Source: Mesoflavibacter sp037029465 (GTDB lineage Bacteria > Bacteroidota > Bacteroidia > Flavobacteriales > Flavobacteriaceae). Taken from it: 64,000 nt of DNA. Position 1 is the stretch's first letter. Each line of letters starts with the position of its first letter. The stretch covers positions 185,504 to 249,503 of the forward strand of contig NZ_JAYMEM010000001.1 of the NCBI RefSeq assembly GCF_037029465.1, given 5' to 3'. Below, one piece after another: positions 8,907-18,261 of the stretch. The notes under the pieces were generated by a model. That model worked only from the letters and a program-made list of their open reading frames with translations, made no database searches and was not told where the DNA came from. A program made the translations under genes and the position numbers.

Positions 8907-10544
8907 ATGGCAAAAGATATAAAATTTGATATTGAAGCTCGCGACGGATTAAAACGTGGTGTAGACGCTTTAGCAAATGCAGTAAAAGTAACATTAGGAC
9001 CAAAAGGTAGAAATGTAACCATCAGTCGTTCTTTTGGCGCACCAGTAGTAACTAAAGACGGTGTTAGTGTTGCTAAAGAAGTAGAATTAGAAGACGCTCT
9101 AGAAAATATGGGCGCACAAATGGTAAAAGAAGTTGCTTCAAAAACCAACGATCTTGCTGGTGATGGTACAACTACCGCTACCGTTTTAGCACAAGCAATT
9201 GTAAAAGAAGGATTAAAAAACGTAGCAGCTGGAGCCAACCCAATGGACTTAAAACGCGGTATCGATAAAGCTGTAGAAGCTATTGTAACCGATTTAGGTA
9301 AGCAAGCTAAAGAAGTTGGAGATTCTTCAGAAAAAATTAAGCAAGTAGCTTCAATCTCTGCAAATAACGATGATGTTATCGGAGATTTAATTGCAAAAGC
9401 TTTTAGTAAAGTAGGTAAAGAAGGTGTAATTACTGTAGAAGAAGCTAAAGGAACAGATACTTACGTAGACGTTGTAGAAGGTATGCAATTTGACAGAGGT
9501 TATTTATCACCTTACTTCGTTACAGATAGCGAAAAAATGATTACCGATTTAGAGAATCCTTACATCTTATTATACGATAAAAAAGTATCTACAATGAAGG
9601 ATTTATTACCAGTATTAGAGCCTGTTGCTCAGTCTGGTAAACCTTTATTAATCATTGCTGAAGATGTAGATGGTGAAGCTTTAGCAACTTTAGTTGTTAA
9701 TAAATTACGTGGTTCTTTAAAAATTGCTGCTGTAAAAGCACCAGGATTTGGAGATCGTCGTAAAGCTATGCTAGAAGACATCGCAATCTTAACTGGTGGT
9801 ACTGTTGTAAGTGAAGAAAGAGGTTACACTCTAGAAAACACAACTTTAGACATGTTAGGTACTGCAGAACGTGTTACAATTGACAAAGACAATACAACTA
9901 TTGTAAATGGTTCTGGAGATAAAGACTTAATCAAAAACAGAGTTAACCAAATAAAAGCACAGATTGAAACAACAACTAGCGACTATGATAAAGAAAAACT
10001 ACAAGAACGTTTAGCTAAATTAGCTGGTGGTGTTGCTGTACTTTATGTTGGTGCTGCTAGTGAAGTAGAAATGAAAGAAAAGAAAGACCGTGTAGATGAT
10101 GCTTTACATGCAACTCGTGCAGCTGTAGAAGAAGGTATTGTTGCTGGTGGAGGTGTTGCTTTAGTTAGGGCAAAATCTGTTTTAGAAAAAATTACGACAG
10201 ATAATTTAGACGAAACTACTGGTATTCAAATTGTAGCTAGAGCTATCGAAGCACCTTTAAGAACTATTGTTGAAAACGCTGGCGGAGAAGGTAGTGTTGT
10301 TGTAGCAAAAGTCATTGAAGGTAAAAAAGACTTTGGTTACGATGCAAAATCTGAAGCTTATGTAGACATGCTTAAAGCAGGTATTATAGATCCTAAAAAA
10401 GTAACTCGTGTAGCATTGGAAAACGCAGCATCTGTTTCTGGAATGATCTTAACTACCGAATGTGCTTTAGTAGACATTAAAGAAGAAAATCCATCTGGAG
10501 GAATGCCAGGCGGAATGGGCGGAGGTATGCCAGGAATGATGTAA
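8907..10544 (+). CDS. groEL: chaperonin GroEL
   Basis: The 545-aa ATP-dependent folding chamber subunit. It has the ATP-binding sequences VTLGPKGRNV and AGDGTTTATVLA, the GDRRKAMLEDIAILTGG signature region, and the flexible Gly-Met-rich C-terminal tail (GGMPGGMGGGMPGMM). Full family length, no anomalies. It forms the groESL operon with the upstream gene and ends in a hairpin terminator shared with the converging XrtF-associated gene. Confidence 0.99.
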   Translation: MAKDIKFDIEARDGLKRGVDALANAVKVTLGPKGRNVTISRSFGAPVVTKDGVSVAKEVELEDALENMGAQMVKEVASKTNDLAGDGTTTATVLAQAIVKEGLKNVAAGANPMDLKRGIDKAVEAIVTDLGKQAKEVGDSSEKIKQVASISANNDDVIGDLIAKAFSKVGKEGVITVEEAKGTDTYVDVVEGMQFDRGYLSPYFVTDSEKMITDLENPYILLYDKKVSTMKDLLPVLEPVAQSGKPLLIIAEDVDGEALATLVVNKLRGSLKIAAVKAPGFGDRRKAMLEDIAILTGGTVVSEERGYTLENTTLDMLGTAERVTIDKDNTTIVNGSGDKDLIKNRVNQIKAQIETTTSDYDKEKLQERLAKLAGGVAVLYVGAASEVEMKEKKDRVDDALHATRAAVEEGIVAGGGVALVRAKSVLEKITTDNLDETTGIQIVARAIEAPLRTIVENAGGEGSVVVAKVIEGKKDFGYDAKSEAYVDMLKAGIIDPKKVTRVALENAASVSGMILTTECALVDIKEENPSGGMPGGMGGGMPGMM

Positions 10545-10564
10545 TAACATCATGTAAATAATAC

Positions 10565-10600
10565 TAAAAAAAGCCACTTCTAAATTGAAGTGGTTTTTTT
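10565..10600. terminator. bidirectional terminator between groEL and the XrtF-associated gene
   Basis: Stem CCACTTC / GAAGTGG (10574-10580 with 10587-10593), flanked by A-run and T-run so it can act on both converging transcripts. Confidence 0.88.
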
Positions 10601-11027
10601 ATACTTTCAACCGTTGATAATAATAAGCAGGTAATAACAATAACAATATTAAAGGTTGAATTAAAAAGCGTCTAATATTAAAAAACACGTAGTAATCTTC
10701 TTGTTTTGGATTCAACATAAAATACAAGAAAAGTGCAATTAAAATAACATACGAAATCGCATAAACTATCACCGAAAACTTCACAACACTTTTATCTTTA
10801 AAAAACAGGTATAAAACACCTAATGAAATAACGGTATTAATCACATATCGTAATGTTGTAGAAGCTACCAATTTTGCAACTTCGCGTCTTGGCGAGTCTA
10901 AATACAAATAGTCATTTTGAAAAAACACTAAATATGGGTCATAAAACAATTCGTTTTCAAAAAATCGCACTAAAGCTAATAAGCAAAACAGCAAACCTAT
11001 CCATATATATTTAGTGAATTTACCCAT
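10599..11027 (-). CDS. exosortase F system-associated membrane protein
   Basis: A 142-aa integral membrane protein with about four hydrophobic segments. The pattern RFFENELFYDPYLVFF and a FFNIRRFLIQPLILLLLLPAYY C-terminal segment match what I know as the XrtF-associated protein that always accompanies the flavobacterial exosortase XrtF. Its start overlaps the end of the exosortase gene by 8 bp (11020-11027), so the two are translationally coupled. Its role is unknown; it presumably works with XrtF on envelope protein sorting. Confidence 0.87.
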   Translation of the reverse strand: MGKFTKYIWIGLLFCLLALVRFFENELFYDPYLVFFQNDYLYLDSPRREVAKLVASTTLRYVINTVISLGVLYLFFKDKSVVKFSVIVYAISYVILIALFLYFMLNPKQEDYYVFFNIRRFLIQPLILLLLLPAYYYQRLKV

Positions 11028-11571
11028 TTGTCTTTTTGATTTTAGAAAAACGATTCACCCAAAACATCCAAAGTAAAAACACCATTCCGTAAATCATTCC
11101 AGGAAAAACTACAGAGTGTAAAATTTCTTTTCGCCAAGGATAATGATACAACCCAATAGCTAAAATTACTATCCTAAAAAGATTGACCGTATAAATCAAA
11201 ACACTGCCAGACAAAATATAAAAAAAGGTAGTTTTTGCTCGACCTGCAAAAGCCACAACAAAAGCAATAAACAAAATAATAACGCTTGTTCCGTTACAAC
11301 CTTCTATCACTCTAGCCACATACTTCCCATTAACTAAAAGTTTCATTGAAGGCTCATCAGGATGCGGTAAAACTTGACTATCGTAACCAAAACTATCTAA
11401 TAAAATTTCAGATTGATTTGCTACCAAATTGGTCACATAATCGGGATAATAAACAGTACCTTTTGATACATCTAAATAATAACTATACGCCAAGCTTAAC
11501 ACACCATAAACCAATAAAAAAGTGGCTATAAATTTAATAACAGGCTTATATTGTTTTAATAAAGATTTCAA
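11020..11571 (-). CDS. xrtF: exosortase family protein XrtF
   Basis: A polytopic membrane transpeptidase-like enzyme of the exosortase/archaeosortase family. The expected catalytic triad is visible: Cys92 in EGCNGTS, Arg133 in NLFRIV, His152 in LHSVVFPG. An N-terminal transmembrane segment precedes a periplasmic stretch (residues 30-90). Length 183 aa, typical for XrtF. Substrates carry PEP-CTERM-like C-terminal signals in other systems; none is identifiable nearby. Divergent from the GAF-domain gene. Confidence 0.92.
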   Translation of the reverse strand: MKSLLKQYKPVIKFIATFLLVYGVLSLAYSYYLDVSKGTVYYPDYVTNLVANQSEILLDSFGYDSQVLPHPDEPSMKLLVNGKYVARVIEGCNGTSVIILFIAFVVAFAGRAKTTFFYILSGSVLIYTVNLFRIVILAIGLYHYPWRKEILHSVVFPGMIYGMVFLLWMFWVNRFSKIKKTNG

Positions 11572-11645
11572 ATGATGAAATAGAAAAAAATTGATTTTAT
11601 AAAGGTTGAAATTACGTCTTTTTAAATACTTTTACCAAAAATTTT

Positions 11646-12107
11646 ATGAAAATGAATTTTGAGACACTAAAACCTCAAGTTGAAGCTATTATTACAAATT
11701 CTTCTTTATCTAAAGACGAAAAACTTTTAGACATCTGTAAACTTCTAGAAACCAATATAGAATATTATAATTGGGTTGGATTTTACTTTAAAAATGGTGA
11801 TAAAAACGAGCTTAAATTAGGCCCTTATGTTGGTGCGCCTACAGATCACACAATCATTCCTTTTGGCAAAGGTATTTGTGGTCAAGTAGCGGTAAGCAAC
11901 AAAAATTTTGTCGTGCCAGATGTGTCTGCTCAAGACAATTATATTGCATGTAGCATCACCGTAAAAGCTGAAATTGTAATTCCTATTTTTATTAATGGTG
12001 AAAATATTGGTCAAATAGACATCGACTCTAACACACCAGATCCTTTTACAGAAGCTGATGAGCGCTTTTTAGAGTTTGTTTGCGAGCAAGTGGCTGTAAT
12101 TCTTTAA
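11646..12107 (+). CDS. GAF-domain protein of the free methionine-R-sulfoxide reductase family
   Basis: A 153-aa single GAF domain with the family segments YYNWVGFYF, IPFGKGICGQVA, and YIACSITVKAEIVIPI. Known fRMsr enzymes use three cysteines; here the two that align with the catalytic pair are present (Cys78 in GKGICG and Cys102 in YIAC, 24 residues apart as in the family), but the third, ten residues before GKGIC, is His68. It may therefore be a reductase using two cysteines, or a sensor derivative. An alternative start two codons downstream (MNFETL) is possible. Monocistronic between xrtF and purH. Confidence 0.87.
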   Translation: MKMNFETLKPQVEAIITNSSLSKDEKLLDICKLLETNIEYYNWVGFYFKNGDKNELKLGPYVGAPTDHTIIPFGKGICGQVAVSNKNFVVPDVSAQDNYIACSITVKAEIVIPIFINGENIGQIDIDSNTPDPFTEADERFLEFVCEQVAVIL

Positions 12108-12179
12108 AAACAAAATTAATAGCAGTAATTTCTGTTAACAACTTGCTTTATTTAGTTGAAAAAACAAGCTAATTTCACC

Positions 12180-12209
12180 TTGATAAAATCGTGAAATTCA
12201 TTACATTTG
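12180..12209 (+). promoter_or_regulatory. purH promoter
   Basis: TTG at 12180-12182, 19-base spacer, TACATTTG at 12202-12209: exact Bacteroidota -33/-7 arrangement, 22 bp before the purH ATG. Confidence 0.75.
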
Positions 12210-12231
12210 ACAGCTTATTAACACAACTATA

Positions 12232-13761
12232 ATGAGCAACAAAACAATTAAATCTGCATTAATTTCAGTATTTAGCAAAGACGGTTTAGAGCCAATTGTT
12301 AAAGAACTTGATAAACAAGGTGTAACCATCTACTCTACTGGTGGTACAGAAAAATTCATTAAAGATTTAGGTATTAACGTCATTCCTGTAGAAGATGTAA
12401 CATCTTATCCTTCTATTTTAGGTGGTCGCGTTAAAACATTACACCCAAAAGTATTTGGTGGTATTTTAAATCGTCAAAACCATGATGGCGATGTTAAAGA
12501 AATGAAAGACTTTGAAATACCACAAATAGATGTTGTAATCGTAGACCTTTATCCGTTTGAAAAAACAGTAGCTTCTGGCGCAACAAACCAAGATATTATT
12601 GAAAAAATTGATATTGGAGGAATTTCATTGATACGTGCTGCTGCTAAAAATTATGCAGATGTTATTTGCGTATCTTCTGTAGATGATTATGCTGAATTTT
12701 TAGAGCTAATTACAGATAAAAAAGGAAATTTAAGTGAAGACGATCGCAAACGTTTTGCTGCAAAAGCTTTTAATGTATCATCGCATTACGACTCGGCAAT
12801 CTTCAATTATTTCAATACCACTGAAAATATTCCGGCTTACAAATTAAGCGAAACAAAAGGTCAAGTTTTAAGATATGGTGAAAACCCGCATCAAGAAGGT
12901 TTCTTCTTTGGTGATTTTGATGCTATGTTTACAAAATTACACGGTAAAGAATTAAGTTATAATAACCTTTTAGACGTAGATGCTGCTGTAAATTTAATTA
13001 ACGAATTTAAAGGCGAAGCTCCAACTTTTGCCATTTTAAAACATAATAATGCTTGTGGTTTTGCACAACGTAGCACTATAAAACAAGCTTACGCAGATGC
13101 GTTAGCAGGAGATCCTGTTTCTGCTTTTGGAGGTATTTTAATTTCTAATGTTGAAATTGATGCAGACACTGCTGCTGATATTCATAATTTGTTCTGTGAA
13201 GTTGTAATTGCACCTTCATTTTCAGATGAAGCATTAGAGATTTTAAAAGGAAAGAAAAACCGTATTCTTTTAATTTTAAAAGACACAGGATTATCTGCTA
13301 AGACTGTAAGAACATGTTTAAACGGTGTTTTAGTTCAAGATAAAGACAATAAAACAGATGTTGTAGAAGATTTTACTTATGCAACAAACACAAAACCAAC
13401 AGATGCAGAAATTGAAGATTTAATCTTCGCTTCAAAGATTTGTAAACACACAAAATCTAACACTATTGTTTTAGTAAAAGACAAGCAACTTTGTGCTAGC
13501 GGAACAGGTCAAACTAGTCGTGTAGATGCTTTAAATCAAGCCATTCATAAAGCAACGTCTTTCAATTTTGATTTAAAAGGAAGCGTAATGGCTAGTGATG
13601 CATTTTTCCCATTTCCTGACTGTGTAGAAATTGCAGGAAACGCTGGTATAACAAGTGTTATTCAACCTGGTGGATCTATAAAAGATCAATTAAGCATTGA
13701 TTATTGTAACGATAATAATATTTCAATGGTAATGACTGGGACACGTCATTTTAAACACTAA
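12232..13761 (+). CDS. purH: bifunctional AICAR transformylase / IMP cyclohydrolase
   Basis: Catalyses the last two steps of de novo IMP synthesis in the cytosol. The N-terminal MGS-like IMP cyclohydrolase domain shows VFSKDGLEP, IYSTGGTEKF and GGRVKTLHPKVFGGIL; the C-terminal AICARFT domain shows LRYGENPHQEG, LKHNNACGFA and GDPVSAFGGI, ending in SVIQPGGSIKDQ and GTRHFKH. Length 509 aa, normal for the family. Transcribed alone, with its own promoter and terminator. Confidence 0.98.
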   Translation: MSNKTIKSALISVFSKDGLEPIVKELDKQGVTIYSTGGTEKFIKDLGINVIPVEDVTSYPSILGGRVKTLHPKVFGGILNRQNHDGDVKEMKDFEIPQIDVVIVDLYPFEKTVASGATNQDIIEKIDIGGISLIRAAAKNYADVICVSSVDDYAEFLELITDKKGNLSEDDRKRFAAKAFNVSSHYDSAIFNYFNTTENIPAYKLSETKGQVLRYGENPHQEGFFFGDFDAMFTKLHGKELSYNNLLDVDAAVNLINEFKGEAPTFAILKHNNACGFAQRSTIKQAYADALAGDPVSAFGGILISNVEIDADTAADIHNLFCEVVIAPSFSDEALEILKGKKNRILLILKDTGLSAKTVRTCLNGVLVQDKDNKTDVVEDFTYATNTKPTDAEIEDLIFASKICKHTKSNTIVLVKDKQLCASGTGQTSRVDALNQAIHKATSFNFDLKGSVMASDAFFPFPDCVEIAGNAGITSVIQPGGSIKDQLSIDYCNDNNISMVMTGTRHFKH

Positions 13762-13778
13762 TTTCATTTAAAATATAT

Positions 13779-13813
13779 TCAAAAAGCTTCAGTTAAACAC
13801 TGAAGCTTTTTTT
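13779..13813 (+). terminator. terminator after purH
   Basis: Stem AAAAAGCTTCAGT / ACTGAAGCTTTTT with a TAAAC loop and trailing T run. The loop and stem style match the secG terminator. Confidence 0.9.
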
Positions 13814-13987
13814 ATGCAAATAATTTCAACTTCAATAAAATAAAACATAAAAAAATCTGTTACTTGAAAAGGAATTTATATCTTAATAAAATTAAGTAGT
13901 AAGTAAATTATTAAATTCATAATAATTTCAGCATTTTTCTTACTTTTACACCATTATATACTAATAGCAAATAATTACACGTAGCGC

Positions 13988-15016
13988 ATGGGTTTTTTTG
14001 ACTTTTTAACTGAAGAAATCGCAATAGATTTAGGGACAGCAAACACACTTATTATTCATAACGATAAGGTTGTGGTTGATGCACCTTCCATAGTTGCCAG
14101 AGATAGAGTTTCTGGAAAAATCATTGCTGTTGGTCAAGAAGCTAACATGATGCAAGGTAAAACGCATGAAAACATTAAAACTATTAGACCTCTAAAAGAT
14201 GGTGTAATTGCAGATTTTGATGCGTCTGAGCAAATGATTAGTATGTTTATTAAAAACATACCTGCGTTAAAGAAAAAGCTATTTACACCAGCTTTAACAA
14301 TGGTTATTTGTATTCCTTCAGGAATTACAGAAGTTGAAATGCGTGCCGTAAAAGAAAGTGCAGAACGTGTTAACGGTAAAGAAGTTTACCTAATCCATGA
14401 GCCTATGGCTGCAGCAATTGGTATTGGTGTAGATATTATGCAACCTAAAGGAAACATGATTGTTGACATAGGTGGAGGAACAACAGAAATTGCGGTTATT
14501 GCGCTTGGTGGTATTGTTTGTGATAAATCTGTAAAAATTGCAGGAGACGTTTTTACAAACGATATTATATACTACATGCGTACACAACACAACCTTTATG
14601 TTGGAGAGCGTACTGCTGAAAAAATTAAAATTCAAATTGGTGCTGCTACCGAAGATTTAGATTTACCACCAGAAGACATGAGTGTTCAAGGTAGAGATTT
14701 GTTAACAGGTAAACCAAAACAGGTACAAATTTCGTATAGAGAAATAGCTAAGGCATTAGACAAGTCTATTTTGCGTATTGAAGATGCGGTAATGGAAACA
14801 TTATCACAAACGCCTCCAGAATTAGCAGCCGATATTTACAATACTGGTATTTACTTAGCTGGTGGAGGATCTATGTTACGTGGTTTAGACAAGCGTCTTT
14901 CTCAAAAAACAGATTTACCTGTTTACATTGCAGAAGACCCATTACGTGCTGTAGTTAGAGGAACAGGCATTACGCTAAAAAACATAAGCAGATTTAAAGG
15001 CGTATTGATCAAGTAG
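13988..15016 (+). CDS. mreB: rod shape-determining protein MreB
   Basis: Actin-like ATPase that directs cell-wall synthesis along the membrane. The phosphate-1 motif is AIDLGTANTLI, the adenosine region is LAGGGSMLRGLD, and the middle contains NMIVDIGGGTTEIAVIALGG. The N-terminus MGFFDFLTEE supplies a short hydrophobic membrane-binding stretch. 342 aa. First gene of the mreB-mreC-mreD-mrdA-rodA operon with gaps of 11 bp or less. Confidence 0.98.
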   Translation: MGFFDFLTEEIAIDLGTANTLIIHNDKVVVDAPSIVARDRVSGKIIAVGQEANMMQGKTHENIKTIRPLKDGVIADFDASEQMISMFIKNIPALKKKLFTPALTMVICIPSGITEVEMRAVKESAERVNGKEVYLIHEPMAAAIGIGVDIMQPKGNMIVDIGGGTTEIAVIALGGIVCDKSVKIAGDVFTNDIIYYMRTQHNLYVGERTAEKIKIQIGAATEDLDLPPEDMSVQGRDLLTGKPKQVQISYREIAKALDKSILRIEDAVMETLSQTPPELAADIYNTGIYLAGGGSMLRGLDKRLSQKTDLPVYIAEDPLRAVVRGTGITLKNISRFKGVLIK

Positions 15017-15027
15017 GATAAAACACT

Positions 15028-15840
15028 ATGCAACAAATTGTAAATTTCATCTTAAGAAACAAATCGTTTTTGTTTTTCTTGTTGCTATTGTTTATTTCGG
15101 TTTCACTTACAATTCAATCACACTCTTATCACAGAAGTAAGTTTATAAATTCGGCTAACTTTTTAACTGGCGGACTTTATGATGCTAGTAATTCTGTCTC
15201 TAGTTATTTCAATTTAGAAGAAGAAAATCAAAAACTTAACGAAGAAAACGCAAGACTTAAAACCTTAATTGGAGACACCAAAAAAGAAAGTGTTAGCTAT
15301 ATAGACACTACAACTTTTGAAAGTACTTTTAAGTTTACACCTGCTAGAGTTATAAAAAACAGCTATTCAAAACAGCAAAATATTCTTTTAATAAATAAGG
15401 GTGAAAACGATAGCATAAAACAAGATTTAGCGGTTATTGACAACAATAAAATTATAGGTATTACTGCTAATTACAATTCAAAATACGCAACTGTTATTTC
15501 AATTTTAAATACTACAAGTCGTATTAGTGCTCAATTAGAAAAAACAAATCACTTTGGAACTTTAAGCTGGAATGGGAAGTCTCCAAAAGTTATTCAGTTG
15601 ACAGATATTCAAAAAAATGCACCAGTAAAAGTTGGAGATACTGTAATTACTTCTGGTAGATCGGCAATTTTTCCTAAAGGAATTCTTATTGGGACGATTA
15701 AAGATTTTAAGTTAGACGTTACCGAGAATTTTTACGAAATCAATATTACTTTGTTTAACGACATGACCAATTTAGAACACGTTTTGGTTATAGAAAACAA
15801 AGACAAATCATTAATTGAAGCGTTATTAAACAATGAATAA
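15028..15840 (+). CDS. mreC: rod shape-determining protein MreC
   Basis: Periplasmic scaffold of the elongasome. One transmembrane helix near residues 13-30, then a coiled coil (EEENQKLNEENARLKTLIGD) and a beta-rich C-terminal MreC domain with GDTVITSGRSAIFPKGILIG. 270 aa. Overlaps mreD by 8 bp. Confidence 0.95.
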   Translation: MQQIVNFILRNKSFLFFLLLLFISVSLTIQSHSYHRSKFINSANFLTGGLYDASNSVSSYFNLEEENQKLNEENARLKTLIGDTKKESVSYIDTTTFESTFKFTPARVIKNSYSKQQNILLINKGENDSIKQDLAVIDNNKIIGITANYNSKYATVISILNTTSRISAQLEKTNHFGTLSWNGKSPKVIQLTDIQKNAPVKVGDTVITSGRSAIFPKGILIGTIKDFKLDVTENFYEINITLFNDMTNLEHVLVIENKDKSLIEALLNNE

Positions 15841-16339
15841 CCTATTATCTGTACATACGCTAAGGTTTGTTTTACTAATACTTTTTCAAGTGTTATTATT
15901 TAGTCATATTGATTTTTTAGGTTATATCAATCCGTATATCTACATTCTTTTTATAGCACTATATCCTGTAAAGAACAACCGAATGTTGTTTTTATTTTTA
16001 AGCTTTTTATTGGGTTTAATTATTGACTTTTTTATGGATTCTGGTGGTGTTAACGCAACAGCTTCACTAATTATAGCATTTATTAGACCTGCTGTGTTAA
16101 AGTTTAGTTTTGGTGCGGTTTATGAACATAACGTATTAAAGTTTAACAACACTAACTTTATTCAAAAACTGGCTTATTTTAGTATCTTGATTGTTATTCA
16201 TCATTTCTTTTTCTTTTTGATGGAGTTTTTTAACATTTCTAAAATAATTTTAATCTTAAAAAACACGTTATTATCTAGCATTTTTACTATACTACTCAGT
16301 ATCTTAATAACCACTATTTTTAGCAAACAAACTAAATGA
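15833..16339 (+). CDS. mreD: rod shape-determining protein MreD
   Basis: A small polytopic membrane protein (168 aa, five to six hydrophobic helices) of the elongasome. Contains the conserved-type segments LYPVKNNRMLFLFLSFLLGL and IDFFMDSGGVNATASLI. Its start overlaps mreC and its stop overlaps the mrdA ATG by 4 bp, implying translational coupling. Confidence 0.92.
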   Translation: MNNLLSVHTLRFVLLILFQVLLFSHIDFLGYINPYIYILFIALYPVKNNRMLFLFLSFLLGLIIDFFMDSGGVNATASLIIAFIRPAVLKFSFGAVYEHNVLKFNNTNFIQKLAYFSILIVIHHFFFFLMEFFNISKIILILKNTLLSSIFTILLSILITTIFSKQTK

Positions 16340-18261
16340 GAAAATACATACTTTTCTTTTTTGTAATTATTGTTGGCATTATATTTATAGGCAGATTGTT
16401 GTACTTACAAGTGTTTAACAGCAATGTGCAAAGTATTTATGATGATAATGCTATTAGAAAGGTTTTTAACTATCCAAAACGTGGTTTTGTTTACGATCGT
16501 AATGGTCAGCTATTAGTATCTAATCAACCATCGTATGACGTTATGGTCATTCCTAGAGAAGTTGAGCCTTTAGATACTTTAGAGTTTTGCTCACTTCTAA
16601 AAATTGATAAAACTCAATTCTTAGAAAAATACAATAAAGCCAAACATTATTCACCAAGATTACCGTCTGTTTTTGTTTCTCATTTAGCAAAGGAAGATTA
16701 TGCCATTCTTCAAGAAAAAATGAGAAAATACAAAGGATTTTATATTCAAAAAAGATCTCTAAGAAAATACGAAACCAACATTGGCGCAAACGTTTTGGGT
16801 GATATCGGTGAAGTTAATAATAGAGAAATCACAAATGACAATTATTACCATAGTGGTGATTTAATAGGAAAACAAGGTGTTGAGGCTTCTTACGAAGACA
16901 TCTTACGCGGTCAAAAAGGGATAAAATTCATTCAAAAAGACATACACAACCAAGATATTGGTCCATACAAAAATGGTAAGTACGACACACTTCCTAAAGC
17001 AGGAAAGGACATTAAAATTACCATCGATGCTGATTTACAAGCTTATGGCGAATTACTAATGACTAATAAACGCGGTGGTGTTATAGCTATAGAACCTAAA
17101 ACAGGTGAAATTCTTGCTATGATTTCTGCACCAACTTATAACCCAAATAGTTTAGTGGGTAGAAATAGGAGTAAAAACTTCACTAAATTATTTAATGATT
17201 CAATAGCAAAACCATTATTTAATAGGAGTTTACAAGGTGTTTATGAGCCTGGTTCACCTTTTAAATTAATGAATGCTCTTATTGCTTTAGAAGAAGATGT
17301 AATGTCTCCAAACGAAAAAGTAACTTGCTATCACGGTATAAAATACGGTAATAGTTTTATGGGTTGTCATTGTCCTTCTGGGAAAAGAAATGACATGATT
17401 GAAGGTATTGAAGAGTCATGTAACGCTTACTTTTTAACAGCTTACAGACGTATATTAGATAAATACGAAAATGCATCAATAGGTATTGACAAATGGAGTG
17501 AACATGTAAAAAGTTTTGGTTTAGGTAATTACTTAAACAACGATCTTTTTGTTGGACAAAAAGGTAGAATACCAGATAGAGATTATTATCAATATCAATA
17601 TCCAAACACCTTCTATTCTACTTATACGGTATCTAATGCAATTGGTCAAGGTGAAGTAGCAACAACACCAATACAATTAGCAAACATGGTTGCAGCAATA
17701 GCTAATAGAGGCTATTATTACACACCTCATATTATAAAATCTATTGAAGGAGATACTATTCCTGAAGATTTTAAAACGCCTAAATATACGTCTATAAGCA
17801 AAGAAAATTTTGAACCAGTTATAGAAGGTATGCATCAAGTATACAAAACAGGTACCGCTAGCGGTCTTAAAATAAAAGATATTGAAATCTGCGGAAAAAC
17901 GGGTACCGTAGAAAACTTTACCAGAATTGATAGTGTAAGAACACAGCTTACTGACCATTCTATTTTTGTAGCATTTGCACCAAAAGATGACCCAAAGATT
18001 GCTATTGCTGTTTTTGTTGAAAATGGTTATTGGGGAAGTAGATTTGCAGGAAAAGTTGCCAGTTTAATGATTGAAAAACATTTAAAAGGAGAAATCACAA
18101 GAACAGATTTAGAAGATTGGCTGCTTTCACATAGTCTTGAAAACGAATACGCAAAACCTTATTCTGGCAAACCTTTTAAAATTAATGGACAAACAGAGTT
18201 GCAAGTCATTCCGCCAGAAGAGTTTAACAAACTTAAACAAAAGTTAAATCAGCTTAACTAA
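16336..18261 (+). CDS. mrdA: penicillin-binding protein 2 (peptidoglycan transpeptidase)
   Basis: Monofunctional class B transpeptidase that cross-links lateral-wall peptidoglycan with RodA. One N-terminal transmembrane helix (about residues 4-22), a dimerisation domain with KRGFVYDRNGQLLVSN, then the transpeptidase motifs: SxxK as Ser307-Pro-Phe-Lys310 (GSPFK where most homologues have GSTFK), SCN at 361-363, and KTGT at 520-523 in CGKTGTVENF. A second KTGT string at 503-506 is a neighbouring sequence, not the active-site motif. 641 aa. Abuts rodA with no gap. Confidence 0.96.
   Translation: MRKYILFFFVIIVGIIFIGRLLYLQVFNSNVQSIYDDNAIRKVFNYPKRGFVYDRNGQLLVSNQPSYDVMVIPREVEPLDTLEFCSLLKIDKTQFLEKYNKAKHYSPRLPSVFVSHLAKEDYAILQEKMRKYKGFYIQKRSLRKYETNIGANVLGDIGEVNNREITNDNYYHSGDLIGKQGVEASYEDILRGQKGIKFIQKDIHNQDIGPYKNGKYDTLPKAGKDIKITIDADLQAYGELLMTNKRGGVIAIEPKTGEILAMISAPTYNPNSLVGRNRSKNFTKLFNDSIAKPLFNRSLQGVYEPGSPFKLMNALIALEEDVMSPNEKVTCYHGIKYGNSFMGCHCPSGKRNDMIEGIEESCNAYFLTAYRRILDKYENASIGIDKWSEHVKSFGLGNYLNNDLFVGQKGRIPDRDYYQYQYPNTFYSTYTVSNAIGQGEVATTPIQLANMVAAIANRGYYYTPHIIKSIEGDTIPEDFKTPKYTSISKENFEPVIEGMHQVYKTGTASGLKIKDIEICGKTGTVENFTRIDSVRTQLTDHSIFVAFAPKDDPKIAIAVFVENGYWGSRFAGKVASLMIEKHLKGEITRTDLEDWLLSHSLENEYAKPYSGKPFKINGQTELQVIPPEEFNKLKQKLNQLN

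Noticed and set aside
17840..17855. First KTGT string in PBP2 (residues 503-506)
   Set aside because: The second KTGT (520-523, CGKTGTVENF) fits the conserved transpeptidase context; the first is a chance or ancestral echo.
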